64,000 nucleotides of DNA, taken from NCBI GenBank assembly GCA_023150295.1, contig JAKLLE010000009.1, forward strand, positions 1 through 64,000, read 5' to 3'. Shown here piece by piece: positions 40,334 through 50,098 of this stretch. Both the position numbers and the translations under genes were made by a program. Numbering within the stretch: the stretch's first letter is position 1; each line of letters begins with the position of its first letter. The stretch is from Giesbergeria sp. (GTDB lineage Bacteria > Pseudomonadota > Gammaproteobacteria > Burkholderiales > Burkholderiaceae_C). The notes under the pieces are model-generated. The model had not been told where the DNA came from and ran no database searches. It saw nothing but the letters and a program-made list of their open reading frames with translations.

Positions 40334-41332
40334 GTGTTCAAGAACATGATCGTGTACCGCATCGCGCCGCAGTGGCAGGTGGGGTTGGAGACGTTGGAAG
40401 ACGCCTTGCAGAAGGCGACATTTGCTGCGTGCGGTGCCACGCAGGAGCGCGCCGTGGGCTTTGTGCCGCCGCGCGGTGAGGCCCATGGCCCGCTAGCCGA
40501 AAGCGTGGGCGGGCAATGGATTCTGCGCTTCATGGTGGAGGCCAAGGTGCTGCCCGGCAGCGTGCTGGCGCGCAAGGTGCAGGACAAGGTGGACCAGATC
40601 GAGCGCGAGACCGGCCGCAAACCCGGCAAGAAGGAAAAGCGCGACCTCAAGGACGAGGCCAAGCTGGACCTCCTGCCCATGGCCTTTACCAAAATGGGAT
40701 CGATGTGGGTGTGGATCGACCCCCAGGCCCGCACCCTGGTGCTCGACACCGGCAGCCAGGCGCGCGCCGACGAGGTGGTGAGCCAATTGGTGGAGCTGCT
40801 GCCCGCAGGCTTTGCGGTGGCGCTGCTGCACACGCAGACCTCGCCACAGACGGCCATGGCGCACTGGCTCAAGGAGCAGGACCCACCCGCAGGCTTCACG
40901 GTGGACCGTGAATGCGAACTCAAGAGCCCCGACGAAACCAAGGCCGTGGTGCGCTACGCCCGCCACCCGCTGGACATCGAGGAAGTGCAGCAGCACATCC
41001 AGGCTGGAAAGCTGCCCACGCGCCTGGCGCTGACCTGGGACGACCGCGTCTCCTTTGTGCTGACCGAAGGGCTGCAGCTCAAGAAGATTGCCTTTCTCGA
41101 CACGGTGTTCGAGGGCCAGGCGCAGGACGAAGGGGGCTTTGACACCGACGTGGCCATCGCCACGGGCGAACTGTCCAAACTGCTGCCCGACCTGATCGAA
41201 GCCCTGGACGGTGAGGCCGAAGGCGCGGTGGAAGCCGCTGCGAATGCCATTGCCGGAAAGCGCAGCACCGGCACGGTGACCGGGCCCGCCCAGGCCCCTG
41301 CCGACACCGACCCCGCCAACGCGCCGTTCTAG
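40334..41332 (+). CDS. rdgC: Recombination-associated protein RdgC
   Basis: MFKNMIVYRIAPQWQVGLETLEDALQKATFAACGATQERAVGFVPPRGE. Confidence 0.95.
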   Translation: MFKNMIVYRIAPQWQVGLETLEDALQKATFAACGATQERAVGFVPPRGEAHGPLAESVGGQWILRFMVEAKVLPGSVLARKVQDKVDQIERETGRKPGKKEKRDLKDEAKLDLLPMAFTKMGSMWVWIDPQARTLVLDTGSQARADEVVSQLVELLPAGFAVALLHTQTSPQTAMAHWLKEQDPPAGFTVDRECELKSPDETKAVVRYARHPLDIEEVQQHIQAGKLPTRLALTWDDRVSFVLTEGLQLKKIAFLDTVFEGQAQDEGGFDTDVAIATGELSKLLPDLIEALDGEAEGAVEAAANAIAGKRSTGTVTGPAQAPADTDPANAPF

Positions 41333-41353
41333 CCCCTTTGAGTTGTCCAGGCC

Positions 41354-42607
41354 ATGGTGCTGAACTGGGTGTGGATCGCGTTCTTCGTCACCGCTTGCAC
41401 CACAGCGGTGGTGCGCTGGTGGTTGGGGGAAGCCGAGATCTTCACCGCCTTGCTCAAGGCCTTGTTCGACGGCGCCCGCTCGGGCTTTGAAATCTCGCTG
41501 GGCCTGGCCGGTGTCATGGCGCTGTGGCTGGGCCTGATGCGCGTGGGCGAGCGCGCCGGCATGGTGGCCCTGCTGGCGCGGCTGGCTGGGCCGCTGCTGC
41601 GCAGGCTGTTCCCTGGCGTGCCGCAGGCCCATCCGGCCCAGGGGGCCATGACCATGAACATCTCGGCCAACCTGCTGGGGCTGGACAACGCCGCCACCCC
41701 GCTGGGCCTGAACGCCATGCGCGAGCTGCAAACGCTCAACCGCGAACCCGAGGGCACGGCCAGCGATGCGCAGATCATGTTCGTGGTGATGAACACGGCC
41801 GGGCTGACCCTGATTCCCACCTCGGTCATCGCCATTCGCCAGAGCGTGGCCTTGCAGCAGGGGTTGGGTGCGGGCTTCAATGCCGCAGACATCTTTCTGC
41901 CCACGCTGCTGGTGACCTTTGTCTCACTGCTGGCAGGCGTGCTCGCCGTGGCCGTGGCCCAGCGCCTGCCGCTGTGGCGCGCCCGGCTGCTGTTCCCCTT
42001 GCTCGCGGTGGGTGGGCTGCTGGCCGGCGCCGTGGCGCTGCTGGCCCGGCTGCCTGCGGACCAGGCCGCACGCATTGCGGGCACCACGGGCGCCGCGGCC
42101 ATCCTGGGCGTGGTGCTGCTGTTCATCGTGGCCGGGGCCTGGCGCCGTGTGAACGTGTACGAGGCCTTTGTCGATGGCGCCAAGGAAGGTTTTGGCGTGG
42201 CCATTCAGATCGTGCCCTACCTCATCGCCATTTTGGTGGCTGTGGGCGTGTTCCGGGCCGCCGGCTGCATGGATGCCCTGCTGGGCGCCATTGGCACCGC
42301 CGTTGCCTGGATGGGCCTGGATACGGCCTTTCTGCCCGCCCTGCCCGTGGGGCTGATGAAGGTGCTGTCGGGTGCAGGCGCACGCGGCCTGATGATCGAC
42401 GTGCTGCAGACGCACGGCGTGGACTCCTTTGCCGGCCGCCTGGCCGCCATCATCCAGGGCTCGACCGAAACCACCTTCTACGTGCTGGCCGTGTACTTTG
42501 GCAGCGTGGGCGTCAGGAACACCCGCCATGCCCTGGCCTGCGCCCTGTGGGCCGACGCGGTGGGCCTGGTGGCCGCCATTGGTGTGGGCTACGCCATGCT
42601 GCGCTAG
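41354..42607 (+). CDS. Nucleoside recognition (Gate) domain protein, fused SpmA/SpmB-like
   Basis: MTMNISANLLGLDNAATPLGLNAMRELQTLN ... two-half membrane architecture. Confidence 0.85.
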   Translation: MVLNWVWIAFFVTACTTAVVRWWLGEAEIFTALLKALFDGARSGFEISLGLAGVMALWLGLMRVGERAGMVALLARLAGPLLRRLFPGVPQAHPAQGAMTMNISANLLGLDNAATPLGLNAMRELQTLNREPEGTASDAQIMFVVMNTAGLTLIPTSVIAIRQSVALQQGLGAGFNAADIFLPTLLVTFVSLLAGVLAVAVAQRLPLWRARLLFPLLAVGGLLAGAVALLARLPADQAARIAGTTGAAAILGVVLLFIVAGAWRRVNVYEAFVDGAKEGFGVAIQIVPYLIAILVAVGVFRAAGCMDALLGAIGTAVAWMGLDTAFLPALPVGLMKVLSGAGARGLMIDVLQTHGVDSFAGRLAAIIQGSTETTFYVLAVYFGSVGVRNTRHALACALWADAVGLVAAIGVGYAMLR

Positions 42608-42875
42608 GGCCTGTTCACACTATCTTTACCAGATGCGTTGCGATCAAAAAGGGCCAGGCGCAAGACGCCAAACGAAGCTGGGGTGCAGCCCCAGCGAGGC
42701 TTGGCAACGCCGCGCATGGCCCTTTTTGGTCGCAACCCGAAGGGAACACGGTGAAAACCGTGCCACTCGTCGTTGCACTCCTAGCCAAGGCCCCGGCCTT
42801 GGCGTCGTCCCGCGCCTAGATTGGCGCGGTTTGCACCGTATTCGCACTGGCAAAAATAGTGTGAACAGGCCCTAG
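42604..42875. repeat. 272-bp MITE-like palindromic element with 20-bp perfect terminal inverted repeats
   Basis: CTAGGGCCTGTTCACACTAT (42604-42623) and ATAGTGTGAACAGGCCCTAG (42856-42875); inner inverted TTGCGATCAAAAAGGGCCA / TGGCCCTTTTTGGTCGCAA. Confidence 0.85.
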
Positions 42876-42979
42876 CCTGCACACAACCCCCCACCACTCC
42901 GGCGCCCATGAGGCGCTTTTTTTATGCCCGGCGTGCGCGTGGCATGGGGTGGTTTGTTGTTCTTGATTCTTTCTATGTC

Positions 42980-43182
42980 TCAATAGTAGTAATAGTAGGC
43001 ACCGCCCTGGGCTGTGGACAAGCCCGGTTTTCCTTGTCCCATCAAACAGTTGCGTGCGCCACAAGCCTGGGGGTCGCGCCGCGCGCGTGGTGTACCGGTA
43101 ATGGGGACAAAGCCCGGTCATGCGCCCGGGCTGTGGATAACTGCGTACTTGTGCCGGGACTTTGCCCAGGCTTGTCCACAGG
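42980..43182. repeat. Copy B of the intergenic element with three DnaA-box-like 9-mers
   Basis: TGTGGACAA 43013, TGTGGATAA 43132, TTGTCCACA 43172; upstream TAGTAGTAATAGTAG; spacing nearly identical to copy A. Confidence 0.6.
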
Positions 43183-43211
43183 GCTTGCAGTTCAACCCGG
43201 AAAAGGGTTGG

Positions 43212-44378
43212 TCAGCGCCCCAGCAGCGAGCGTGCCACCAGTTCCTTCATGATTTCCGACGTGCCGCCGTAGATGCGCAGCACGCGTGCATCGGTCCAGA
43301 AGCGCGAGATCGGGTACTCGGCCATGTAGCCGTAGCCGCCAAAGAGCTGCAGGCAGGCGTCGGCCACGCGGCTGAAGAGTTCGGTGGTGTGCAGCTTCAG
43401 TGCGCTCACCGCTTCGGGCGTGAGTTCGCCGCGCTCGTAGGCGGCCACGCTGGCATGCAAAAACGCCTCGGCGGCGGCGATGTCACTGGCGCACTGGGCC
43501 AGCGTGAAGCGCGTGTTCTGGAACTGGCCGATGGCCTGGCCAAAAGCCTGGCGTTCCTGCACGTACTTCACCGTGGCGTCCAGCGCGCCCTGGGCGCCGT
43601 ACACGGCCTGCACGCCGATGATGAGGCGCTCGCGCGGCAGCTCGCGCATCATCTGCACAAAGCCCTGGCCTTCCACGCCGCCGAGCAGGGCATCCTGCGG
43701 CACGCGCAGGTCGTTGAAGAACAGCTCGGAGGTGTCGCCCGCGTGCTGGCCGATCTTCTCCAGGTTCTGGCCGCGCGTGAAGCCGGGGTTTTGGGTATCG
43801 ACCAGGAACAGGCTCACGCCCTTGGCGCCCGCCGCCGGGTCGGTCTTGGCGGCGAGCACCAGCAGGTCGCAGTGCTGGCCGTTGCTGATGAAGATCTTGC
43901 TGCCGTTGATGACGTAGTCATCCCCATCTTTTTTGGCCGTGGTGCGGATGGCCTTCAGGTCACTGCCCGCACCGGGCTCGGTCATGCCAATCGCTGCCAC
44001 GGCCTCGCCGCTGACCATGCGCGGCAGCCAGTATGCGCGCTGCGCTTCGGTGCCGCAGTGCAGCAGGTAGGGCGGGATGATGTCGTTGTGCACCTGCAGC
44101 CCGCCGACGAAGCCGCCGTAGCCCCGGCGCGAGAGCACCTGCACCACGGCGAACGAGAAGTGCACGCTGGCCCCCGGCCCGCCGTACTGCTCGGGCACGT
44201 CGGCGCAGAGGTAGCCGTTCTCGCCCATCTTGCGGAACAGTTCGCGGCTGACGAGGCCGGCCTTTTCCCAGTCGCGATAGTGCGGCTCGATCTCGGTGTC
44301 GCAAAAGCGCTCCAGCGATTCGGTGAAGAGCTGCAATTCGGCCTTCTGCTCGGCCGTGAGGAGGGTGTTGGGGAGCAT
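43212..44378 (-). CDS. Acyl-CoA dehydrogenase
   Basis: AIGMTEPGAGSDLKAIRTTAKKDGDDYVINGSKIFISNG ... QLFGGYGYMAEYPISRFWTDARVLRIYGGTSEIMKELVARSL. Confidence 0.95.
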   Translation of the reverse strand: MLPNTLLTAEQKAELQLFTESLERFCDTEIEPHYRDWEKAGLVSRELFRKMGENGYLCADVPEQYGGPGASVHFSFAVVQVLSRRGYGGFVGGLQVHNDIIPPYLLHCGTEAQRAYWLPRMVSGEAVAAIGMTEPGAGSDLKAIRTTAKKDGDDYVINGSKIFISNGQHCDLLVLAAKTDPAAGAKGVSLFLVDTQNPGFTRGQNLEKIGQHAGDTSELFFNDLRVPQDALLGGVEGQGFVQMMRELPRERLIIGVQAVYGAQGALDATVKYVQERQAFGQAIGQFQNTRFTLAQCASDIAAAEAFLHASVAAYERGELTPEAVSALKLHTTELFSRVADACLQLFGGYGYMAEYPISRFWTDARVLRIYGGTSEIMKELVARSLLGR

Positions 44379-44494
44379 GATTGCTATGAAATTAAGAGCT
44401 AATAGCGCTTTATGGATGGGCGCAACAAGCCTTTTTGTCTGAAATTCGATTCAATGACGGATTCGCCATGGCTTGTGAAATGGTGCGGCCTAAG

Positions 44495-44594
44495 CCAGCG
44501 GCCACCGCGCAAGGGCCGCCCCGCCGCGCTGGTGGCGTCCCCCTTCCCGCGCGCAGCGCGAGAGAAGGGGGAAGCGGCGCAGACGCTCAGGGGG
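44495..44594. repeat. Dispersed GC-rich intergenic repeat, copy 1
   Basis: CCAGCGGCCACCGCGCAAGGGCCGCCCCGCCGCGCTGGTGGCGTCCCCCTTCCC...GAGAAGGGGGAAGCGGCGCAGACGCTCAGGGGG. Confidence 0.85.
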
Positions 44595-44603
44595 ATGACT
44601 CCA

Positions 44604-45791
44604 TTACACCCGTTCGAAGATGGCCGCAATGCCTTGGCCGCCACCAATGCACATGGTCACCAGCGCATAGCGCCCGCCCGTGCGGTGCAGCTCGGCAATC
44701 GCCTTGGTGGTGATGATGGCGCCCGTGGCACCCACAGGGTGGCCGAGCGAGATGCCCGAGCCGTTGGGGTTGACCTTGGCCGGGTCGAAGCCCAGCTCCT
44801 GGGCCACGGCGCAGGCCTGGGCGGCGAAGGCCTCATTGGCTTCGATCACGTCCATGTCCTGCACCTTGAGGCCGGTGCGCGCCAGCACCTTTTGTGTGGC
44901 GGGCACCGGGCCAATGCCCATGTAGGCCGGGTCCACGCCGGCGTGCGCGTAGCCGACGAGGCGCGCCAGGGGCTTGAGGCCCAGGGCCGCCACGCGGTCG
45001 CCCGCGGCCAGCACCACGGCGGCGGCGCCGTCGTTGATGCCCGAGGCGTTGCCAGCGGTCACCGTGCCGCCTTCCTTCTTGAAGGCGGGCTTCATGCCAG
45101 CCAGCACTTGCAGTGTGGTCTCGGCGCGCACATGCTCGTCGGTATCAAACAGCACCGTGCCCTTGCGCGTGGCGATTTCCACGGGAACGATCTGCTCCTT
45201 GAAGTAGCCCGCGGCGATGGCGGCGGCGGCGCGCTGCTGGCTTTGCAGGGCGAGCTGGTCCTGCATCTCACGGCTGATCTTGTAGCGCTCGGCCACGTTC
45301 TCGGCGGTGATGCCCATGTGCATCTTCTGCCAGGGGTCGTGCAGGATGCCCAGCATGTAGTCGATGCTCTTGGCGTCGCCCATGCGTGCGCCCCAGCGGG
45401 AGGCCTGGTCGAAGTAGGGGCCGCGGCTCATGCTCTCGGAGCCGCCGCCAATGGCCACGTCGCAGTCGCCCAGGCGGATGGCCTGCGCTGCCGACACGAT
45501 GGCCTGCAGGCCCGAGCCGCACAGGCGGTTGACGTTGAAGGCGGGTGTTTCGATGGGGCAGCCTGCGTCGATGGCGGCCACGCGCGAGAGGTAGGCGTCC
45601 TTGGTGTCGGTGGGAATCACATTGCCCATGACCACATGGCCCACCGCGTCGGCGGCAATGCCGGCGCGCGCAATGGCGGCCTTGACAGCGGTGGTGGCGA
45701 GCTGGGTGTTGGGCACGTCCTTCAGGCTGCCGCCGAAGGTGCCGATGGCGGTGCGGGCGGTACTGACGATGAAGACATCACGTGAGGTCAT
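44604..45791 (-). CDS. Acetyl-CoA C-acyltransferase (thiolase)
   Basis: MTSRDVFIVSTARTAIGTFGGSLKDVP ... NRLCGSGLQAIVSAAQAIRLGDCDVAIGGGSESMS ... GHPVGATGAII. Confidence 0.95.
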   Translation of the reverse strand: MTSRDVFIVSTARTAIGTFGGSLKDVPNTQLATTAVKAAIARAGIAADAVGHVVMGNVIPTDTKDAYLSRVAAIDAGCPIETPAFNVNRLCGSGLQAIVSAAQAIRLGDCDVAIGGGSESMSRGPYFDQASRWGARMGDAKSIDYMLGILHDPWQKMHMGITAENVAERYKISREMQDQLALQSQQRAAAAIAAGYFKEQIVPVEIATRKGTVLFDTDEHVRAETTLQVLAGMKPAFKKEGGTVTAGNASGINDGAAAVVLAAGDRVAALGLKPLARLVGYAHAGVDPAYMGIGPVPATQKVLARTGLKVQDMDVIEANEAFAAQACAVAQELGFDPAKVNPNGSGISLGHPVGATGAIITTKAIAELHRTGGRYALVTMCIGGGQGIAAIFERV

Positions 45792-45887
45792 GGGGGGCTC
45801 CAAAGAGGGGTAAAAGAGGGCAAACCGGCGGAAAACCAGGGTTCAGCAAGCATTATCACGAGGCTTGCGGACCAAGGCGCCCGCAGA

Positions 45888-47708
45888 TCAGCGGTACAGC
45901 GCTTCGATTTCGGCGGCGTAGGTCTTGTAGATGCTGGAGCGCCGCACCTTCATGGTGGCGGTGACCTCGCCGTCGTCGTGGTCCAGCTCCTTGGTGAGCA
46001 GGTGGAACCTGCGGATCTGGGCCACCTGCGCCAGCTTGGCATTGCCGGCGGCGATCTCGGTGTCGATGAGCTGGCGCACCTCGGGGGTTTCGACGAGCGA
46101 GCGGAAGTGTGTGAACGGGATGCGCTGGGCCTCGGCCCATTTGCCCACCGTTTCGTAGTCGAGCATGACCAGCGCGCCGACGAACTTGCGCCCCTCGGCG
46201 ACGATGATGCATTCCTTGATGTAGGGGCTGGCCTTCATCGTGTTCTCGATCTCGGACGGCGTAAGGTTCTTGCCGCCGGCGGTGATCATGATGTCCTTCA
46301 AGCGGTCCACGATCTTGATCTGGCCGTCCACCAGGCGCACCACGTCGCCCGTGTGCAGCCAGCCATCCACGATGCTTTGCGCGGTGGCCTCGGGGTTCTT
46401 GTAGTAGCCCGCGAACACCATGTCGCCCTTGATCTGGAACTCGCCGCCCAGGTCGTCGTCGCTGCCCTTGGCGATGCGCCACTCCACGCCGCTGGTGGGC
46501 ACGCCCACGGTGCCGACCTGCACAGCGTCAAGCTTGTGGCCGGTGACCATGCCGGTCGATTCGGTCAGGCCATAGACCTCGACCAGCGGCACGCCGAGCA
46601 CGCGGAAGAAGCGCACCACGTCGGGCGGAATCGGCGCGGCGCCGGTGAGCGCCACCTTGGCCTCGCGCAGGCCGATGAAGTTCTGCAGCGCGCGGAACAC
46701 CAGCCAGTAGGCGGCGGTGTAGGTGAACATCTCGCCGATGCTCCAGCGTGCGCGCGGCTTCTCGGCCAGCGGCTGGCAGGCGGCGTAGGCCTTGCGGAAC
46801 AGCGCGCGGCGCAGGCCGCCGGTTTCCTGCAGCTTGATGCTGATGGCGGCGTGCATCTTCTCCCAGATGCGCGGCACGCCGAGGAACATGGTGGGCGCCA
46901 CTTCGCGCAAATCCTCCTGCACGGTGCGGATGGATTCACCGAAGTTGACCTGCGAGCCCACGTACACCGGCACGAAGGTGGTGAGCATCTGCTCGGCCAC
47001 GTGGCACAGCGGCAGGTAGGACAGGTGGGTGGTGTCTTGCGAGAGCTGGAGCCGGTCCACGATGCCGGGCACTACGCCGCGGATGTTGCGGTAGGAAATC
47101 ATTGCGCCCTTGGGCTTGCCGGTGGAGCCCGAGGTGTAGATCATGAGCCCGATGTCGTCGAGCTTCTGGCGCGCCAGCGCGGCCTCGATGGTCGCGAGCT
47201 GGCCGCTTTGCGCGCCGAGCCGTTCCACCTCGCCGAAGGGGACGATGAGGTCGCGCACCCCGGGCGCGAAGCTGCGCAGGCCCTTGGTCTCCATGACCAC
47301 GATCTTTTTCAGGCGCGGCAGATCGTCCAGGGCTTCGAGCACCTTGTCGGTCTGCTCCTGGTCTTCGCAGACGATGATCTCGATGTCGGCGTGGCCCACC
47401 ACGTAGGCCACCTCGGGCGAGGGGCTGGTGGGATACACGCCCACGGTGACGGCGCCGACCAGGCCCGCGCCCATTTGCGTGAGCACCCATTCGATGCGGT
47501 TCTCGGCGATCACGCCCACATGGCCGCCCTCGCCCAGGCCCAGGGCGCGCAGGCCCAGGCCGAAGTGGCAGGCACGCTCGAAGTACTGGGCCCAGGTGAA
47601 GGGCTTCCAGATGCCGAAGTCCTTTTGCCGGATGGCGACGCGCGCGGCATCCTGGCGCGCGCGCTCGCGCAGCATCTGGGGCAGGGTGAGTTCGGGGAGA
47701 TTCAACAT
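45888..47708 (-). CDS. AMP-binding long-chain acyl-CoA synthetase
   Basis: IGLMIYTSGSTGKPKGAMISYRNIRG ... VEVYGLTESTGMVTGHKLD. Confidence 0.93.
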   Translation of the reverse strand: MLNLPELTLPQMLRERARQDAARVAIRQKDFGIWKPFTWAQYFERACHFGLGLRALGLGEGGHVGVIAENRIEWVLTQMGAGLVGAVTVGVYPTSPSPEVAYVVGHADIEIIVCEDQEQTDKVLEALDDLPRLKKIVVMETKGLRSFAPGVRDLIVPFGEVERLGAQSGQLATIEAALARQKLDDIGLMIYTSGSTGKPKGAMISYRNIRGVVPGIVDRLQLSQDTTHLSYLPLCHVAEQMLTTFVPVYVGSQVNFGESIRTVQEDLREVAPTMFLGVPRIWEKMHAAISIKLQETGGLRRALFRKAYAACQPLAEKPRARWSIGEMFTYTAAYWLVFRALQNFIGLREAKVALTGAAPIPPDVVRFFRVLGVPLVEVYGLTESTGMVTGHKLDAVQVGTVGVPTSGVEWRIAKGSDDDLGGEFQIKGDMVFAGYYKNPEATAQSIVDGWLHTGDVVRLVDGQIKIVDRLKDIMITAGGKNLTPSEIENTMKASPYIKECIIVAEGRKFVGALVMLDYETVGKWAEAQRIPFTHFRSLVETPEVRQLIDTEIAAGNAKLAQVAQIRRFHLLTKELDHDDGEVTATMKVRRSSIYKTYAAEIEALYR

Positions 47709-47766
47709 ATCAGTGATCCATTGCGCGTCGTGTCCACGCGCAGCCGTAAAACCGGCACGGCCCAGG

Positions 47767-47872
47767 CCAGCGGCCACCGCGCAAGGGCCGCCCCGCCGCG
47801 CTGGTGGTGTCCCTCTTCCCGCATCGCGCAGCGAAGCGAGAGAAGGGGGAAGGCGCGAAGCGCCACAGGGGG
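47767..47872. repeat. Dispersed GC-rich intergenic repeat, copy 2
   Basis: CCAGCGGCCACCGCGCAAGGGCCGCCCCGCCGCGCTGGTGGTGTCCCTCTTCCC...AGAAGGGGGAAGGCGCGAAGCGCCACAGGGGG. Confidence 0.85.
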
Positions 47873-47882
47873 TTGTGCGCGC

Positions 47883-48704
47883 TCACGACAGCCAACGCTT
47901 GCGGCGTTTGTAGTGCTTGATGTCCTTGAAGCTTTTCGCTTCGCCGCCGCCGCCCATGCCGAGGTAGAACTCGCGCACGTCGGGGTCGTTGGCCAGGCGT
48001 TCGGCCGTTCCGTCGATGACGATCTTGCCGTTCTCCATGATGTAGCCGCTGTGTGCCACGGCCAGGGCCACGGTGGCGTTTTGTTCCACCAGCAGCATGG
48101 AGGTGCCGCGTTCGGCGTTGATGCGCGCGATGATGGTGAAGATGTCTTCGGTGAGCTTGGGGCTCAGGCCCAGCGAGGGCTCGTCGAGCAGGATGAGCTG
48201 GGGCTGGGCGATGAGCGCGCGGCCGATGGCCAGCATCTGCTGTTCGCCGCCCGAGAGGTAGCCTGCCAGGCCCCTGCGGCGCTCGTGCAGGCGGGGGAAA
48301 TACTGGTAGACGAGGTCGAAGTCGGGTTTGGCCGCGCCCTCGCGGCCCGTGAGGGCGTAGGTGGCGGCGACCAGGTTTTCCTCGACCGTGAGGTCTTCAA
48401 AAACCCGGCGCCCTTCCATCACATGCGAGAGTCCGCTGCGCACCAGCTGCTGCGGCGCCAGCGCGGCCGTGCTCTGGCCGTTGAAGAGGATGCTGCCGCT
48501 TTCGAGTTCACCGTCCTCCAGCGCGAGCAGGCCCGATACCGCCTTGAGCGTGGTGGACTTGCCCGCGCCGTTGCTGCCCAGCAGCGCCACGATCTGGCCG
48601 CGTGGCACGGCCAGCGACAGGCCGCGCAGGGCCTGCACGACCTTGTTGTAGATGACCTCGATGTTGTTGACTTCGAGGACGTGGTCCGTGGCTTTCTCGG
48701 TCAT
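47883..48704 (-). CDS. livF: Branched-chain amino-acid-type ABC transporter ATP-binding protein (LivF-like)
   Basis: VALLGSNGAGKSTTLKAVSGLL ... YLSGGEQQMLAIGRALIAQPQLILLDEPSLGLSP. Confidence 0.9.
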   Translation of the reverse strand: MTEKATDHVLEVNNIEVIYNKVVQALRGLSLAVPRGQIVALLGSNGAGKSTTLKAVSGLLALEDGELESGSILFNGQSTAALAPQQLVRSGLSHVMEGRRVFEDLTVEENLVAATYALTGREGAAKPDFDLVYQYFPRLHERRRGLAGYLSGGEQQMLAIGRALIAQPQLILLDEPSLGLSPKLTEDIFTIIARINAERGTSMLLVEQNATVALAVAHSGYIMENGKIVIDGTAERLANDPDVREFYLGMGGGGEAKSFKDIKHYKRRKRWLS

Positions 48705-48760
48705 GTCAGTGGTCAGGGTGCTGTGGACGGGGTGCGAGCGGTGAAACTGGCGCGGTTCAG

Positions 48761-48860
48761 GCCAGGGCCGCCGTGCAAGGGCCGCCCCGCCGCACTGGCG
48801 GCGTCCCCCTTCCCACGCGCAGCGTGAGAGAAGGGGGAAGCGGCGCAGCCGCTCAGGGGG
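48761..48860. repeat. Dispersed GC-rich intergenic repeat, copy 3
   Basis: GCCAGGGCCGCCGTGCAAGGGCCGCCCCGCCGCACTGGCGGCGTCCCCCTTCCC...GAGAAGGGGGAAGCGGCGCAGCCGCTCAGGGGG. Confidence 0.85.
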
Positions 48861-48864
48861 TTGT

Positions 48865-50052
48865 TCACAGTTTTATCCAGTCGGAGGCGGCGACCATCTT
48901 CTGGGCCTTCATGTCGGCACGGTAGACGCGGCCGACGGGAATGGAGTTGCCCTTGATGGTGATCGGCACGCCGATCAGACCGCCGGTGTCGAAGTCCTTG
49001 ATGCTGTTGAGCGCGGCCTTGAGGTTGGCGCCCGTCAGTGGCTTGTTCGCGTCCAGGGTGCGTTTGGCCGACTCGAGGAACAGCATGGCGGCGACGAAGC
49101 CCTGGATGTAGGCCGTGCTCTGGTACTCCGGGCGCATGGCGCGGATTTTTTCCAGCATGGGGGCTTTTTCGGTGTCGTAGTAGTAGCGGAAGGGCATCAC
49201 GCCCATGAAGCCGTCACCGTCCGGGCCCATCTTCATGACGGTGGAGCTGTCCATGGTCCAGAAGGTGCCCATCCACTTGCTGGTCATGCCCTGCTGCTTG
49301 CCCTGGGTGATGAACTCGGGGATGGGCGCGAGGATGTAGCCGTGGAAGATGGTGTAGTCGGGTGCGGCGCGGCGCAGCTTGATGACTTCGCCCGAGACGT
49401 CCACGCTGCCCGGGGGCGTCATGATCTTGACGACCACGTTCAGGCCCAGCTTCTTGGCCTCGGCTTCGCTCTCGTCGATGGGGTCGCGGCCGAACTCGGA
49501 GTCGGAATACACGAAGGCCACCTTGGCGCCGGGCTTCTCCTTGGCGATGTGCTTGAGCAGGATGCCGAACATCTCGGTGTAGTCGGGGCCCACCAGGAAC
49601 TGGTTGGGGTATTTCTGCGGGTTGTTCAGCTCGGTGGCGAACGAGGCGCCGGCCATCAGGATGTTGCCGTTGCGGTCCAGCTCGGGGTTGATGGTTTTGG
49701 AGAAGCCCGTGGAGTCGCCGTAGTAGAGGTTGACCTTGTTCTGGCTGGTGATCTTCTTGAACGCAGCCACCGACACATCGACCTTGTAGCCGGTGTCTTC
49801 GGGCACGTACTTGACCTTGCGGCCCTTGATGCCGCCCGCGTCGTTGACGATCTTCACGTAGTCCTGGATGCCGGCGTTGATGCCCACGCCCGCGAAGGCG
49901 AACACGCCCGTCATGGGGATGGAGCCGCCGATGACGATGTCTTCTACGCCCTGCGCGAGCACCGACAGCGGGTGCGTGAGCGCGGTGGCGCCCGCGGCGG
50001 CGGCGCCCAGCATCAGGTTGCGGCGCCGGGTGGAAATGCGTTGCTGGTCCAT
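48865..50052 (-). CDS. ABC transporter substrate-binding protein (LivJ/LivK-like)
   Basis: Signal sequence; IVIGGSIPMTGVFAFAGVGINAGIQDYVKIVNDAGGIKGRKVKYV. Confidence 0.92.
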   Translation of the reverse strand: MDQQRISTRRRNLMLGAAAAGATALTHPLSVLAQGVEDIVIGGSIPMTGVFAFAGVGINAGIQDYVKIVNDAGGIKGRKVKYVPEDTGYKVDVSVAAFKKITSQNKVNLYYGDSTGFSKTINPELDRNGNILMAGASFATELNNPQKYPNQFLVGPDYTEMFGILLKHIAKEKPGAKVAFVYSDSEFGRDPIDESEAEAKKLGLNVVVKIMTPPGSVDVSGEVIKLRRAAPDYTIFHGYILAPIPEFITQGKQQGMTSKWMGTFWTMDSSTVMKMGPDGDGFMGVMPFRYYYDTEKAPMLEKIRAMRPEYQSTAYIQGFVAAMLFLESAKRTLDANKPLTGANLKAALNSIKDFDTGGLIGVPITIKGNSIPVGRVYRADMKAQKMVAASDWIKL

Positions 50053-50098
50053 GCGAGTCTCCTTGGGTGGTTTGCGGTCGGGAAAACGGGGAGTGGCT

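Noticed and set aside
42980-43182. Interpreting the DnaA-box-like cluster as oriC itself
   Set aside because: No AT-rich unwinding region or dnaA/dnaN nearby; titration/regulatory or dispersed-repeat explanation is preferred.
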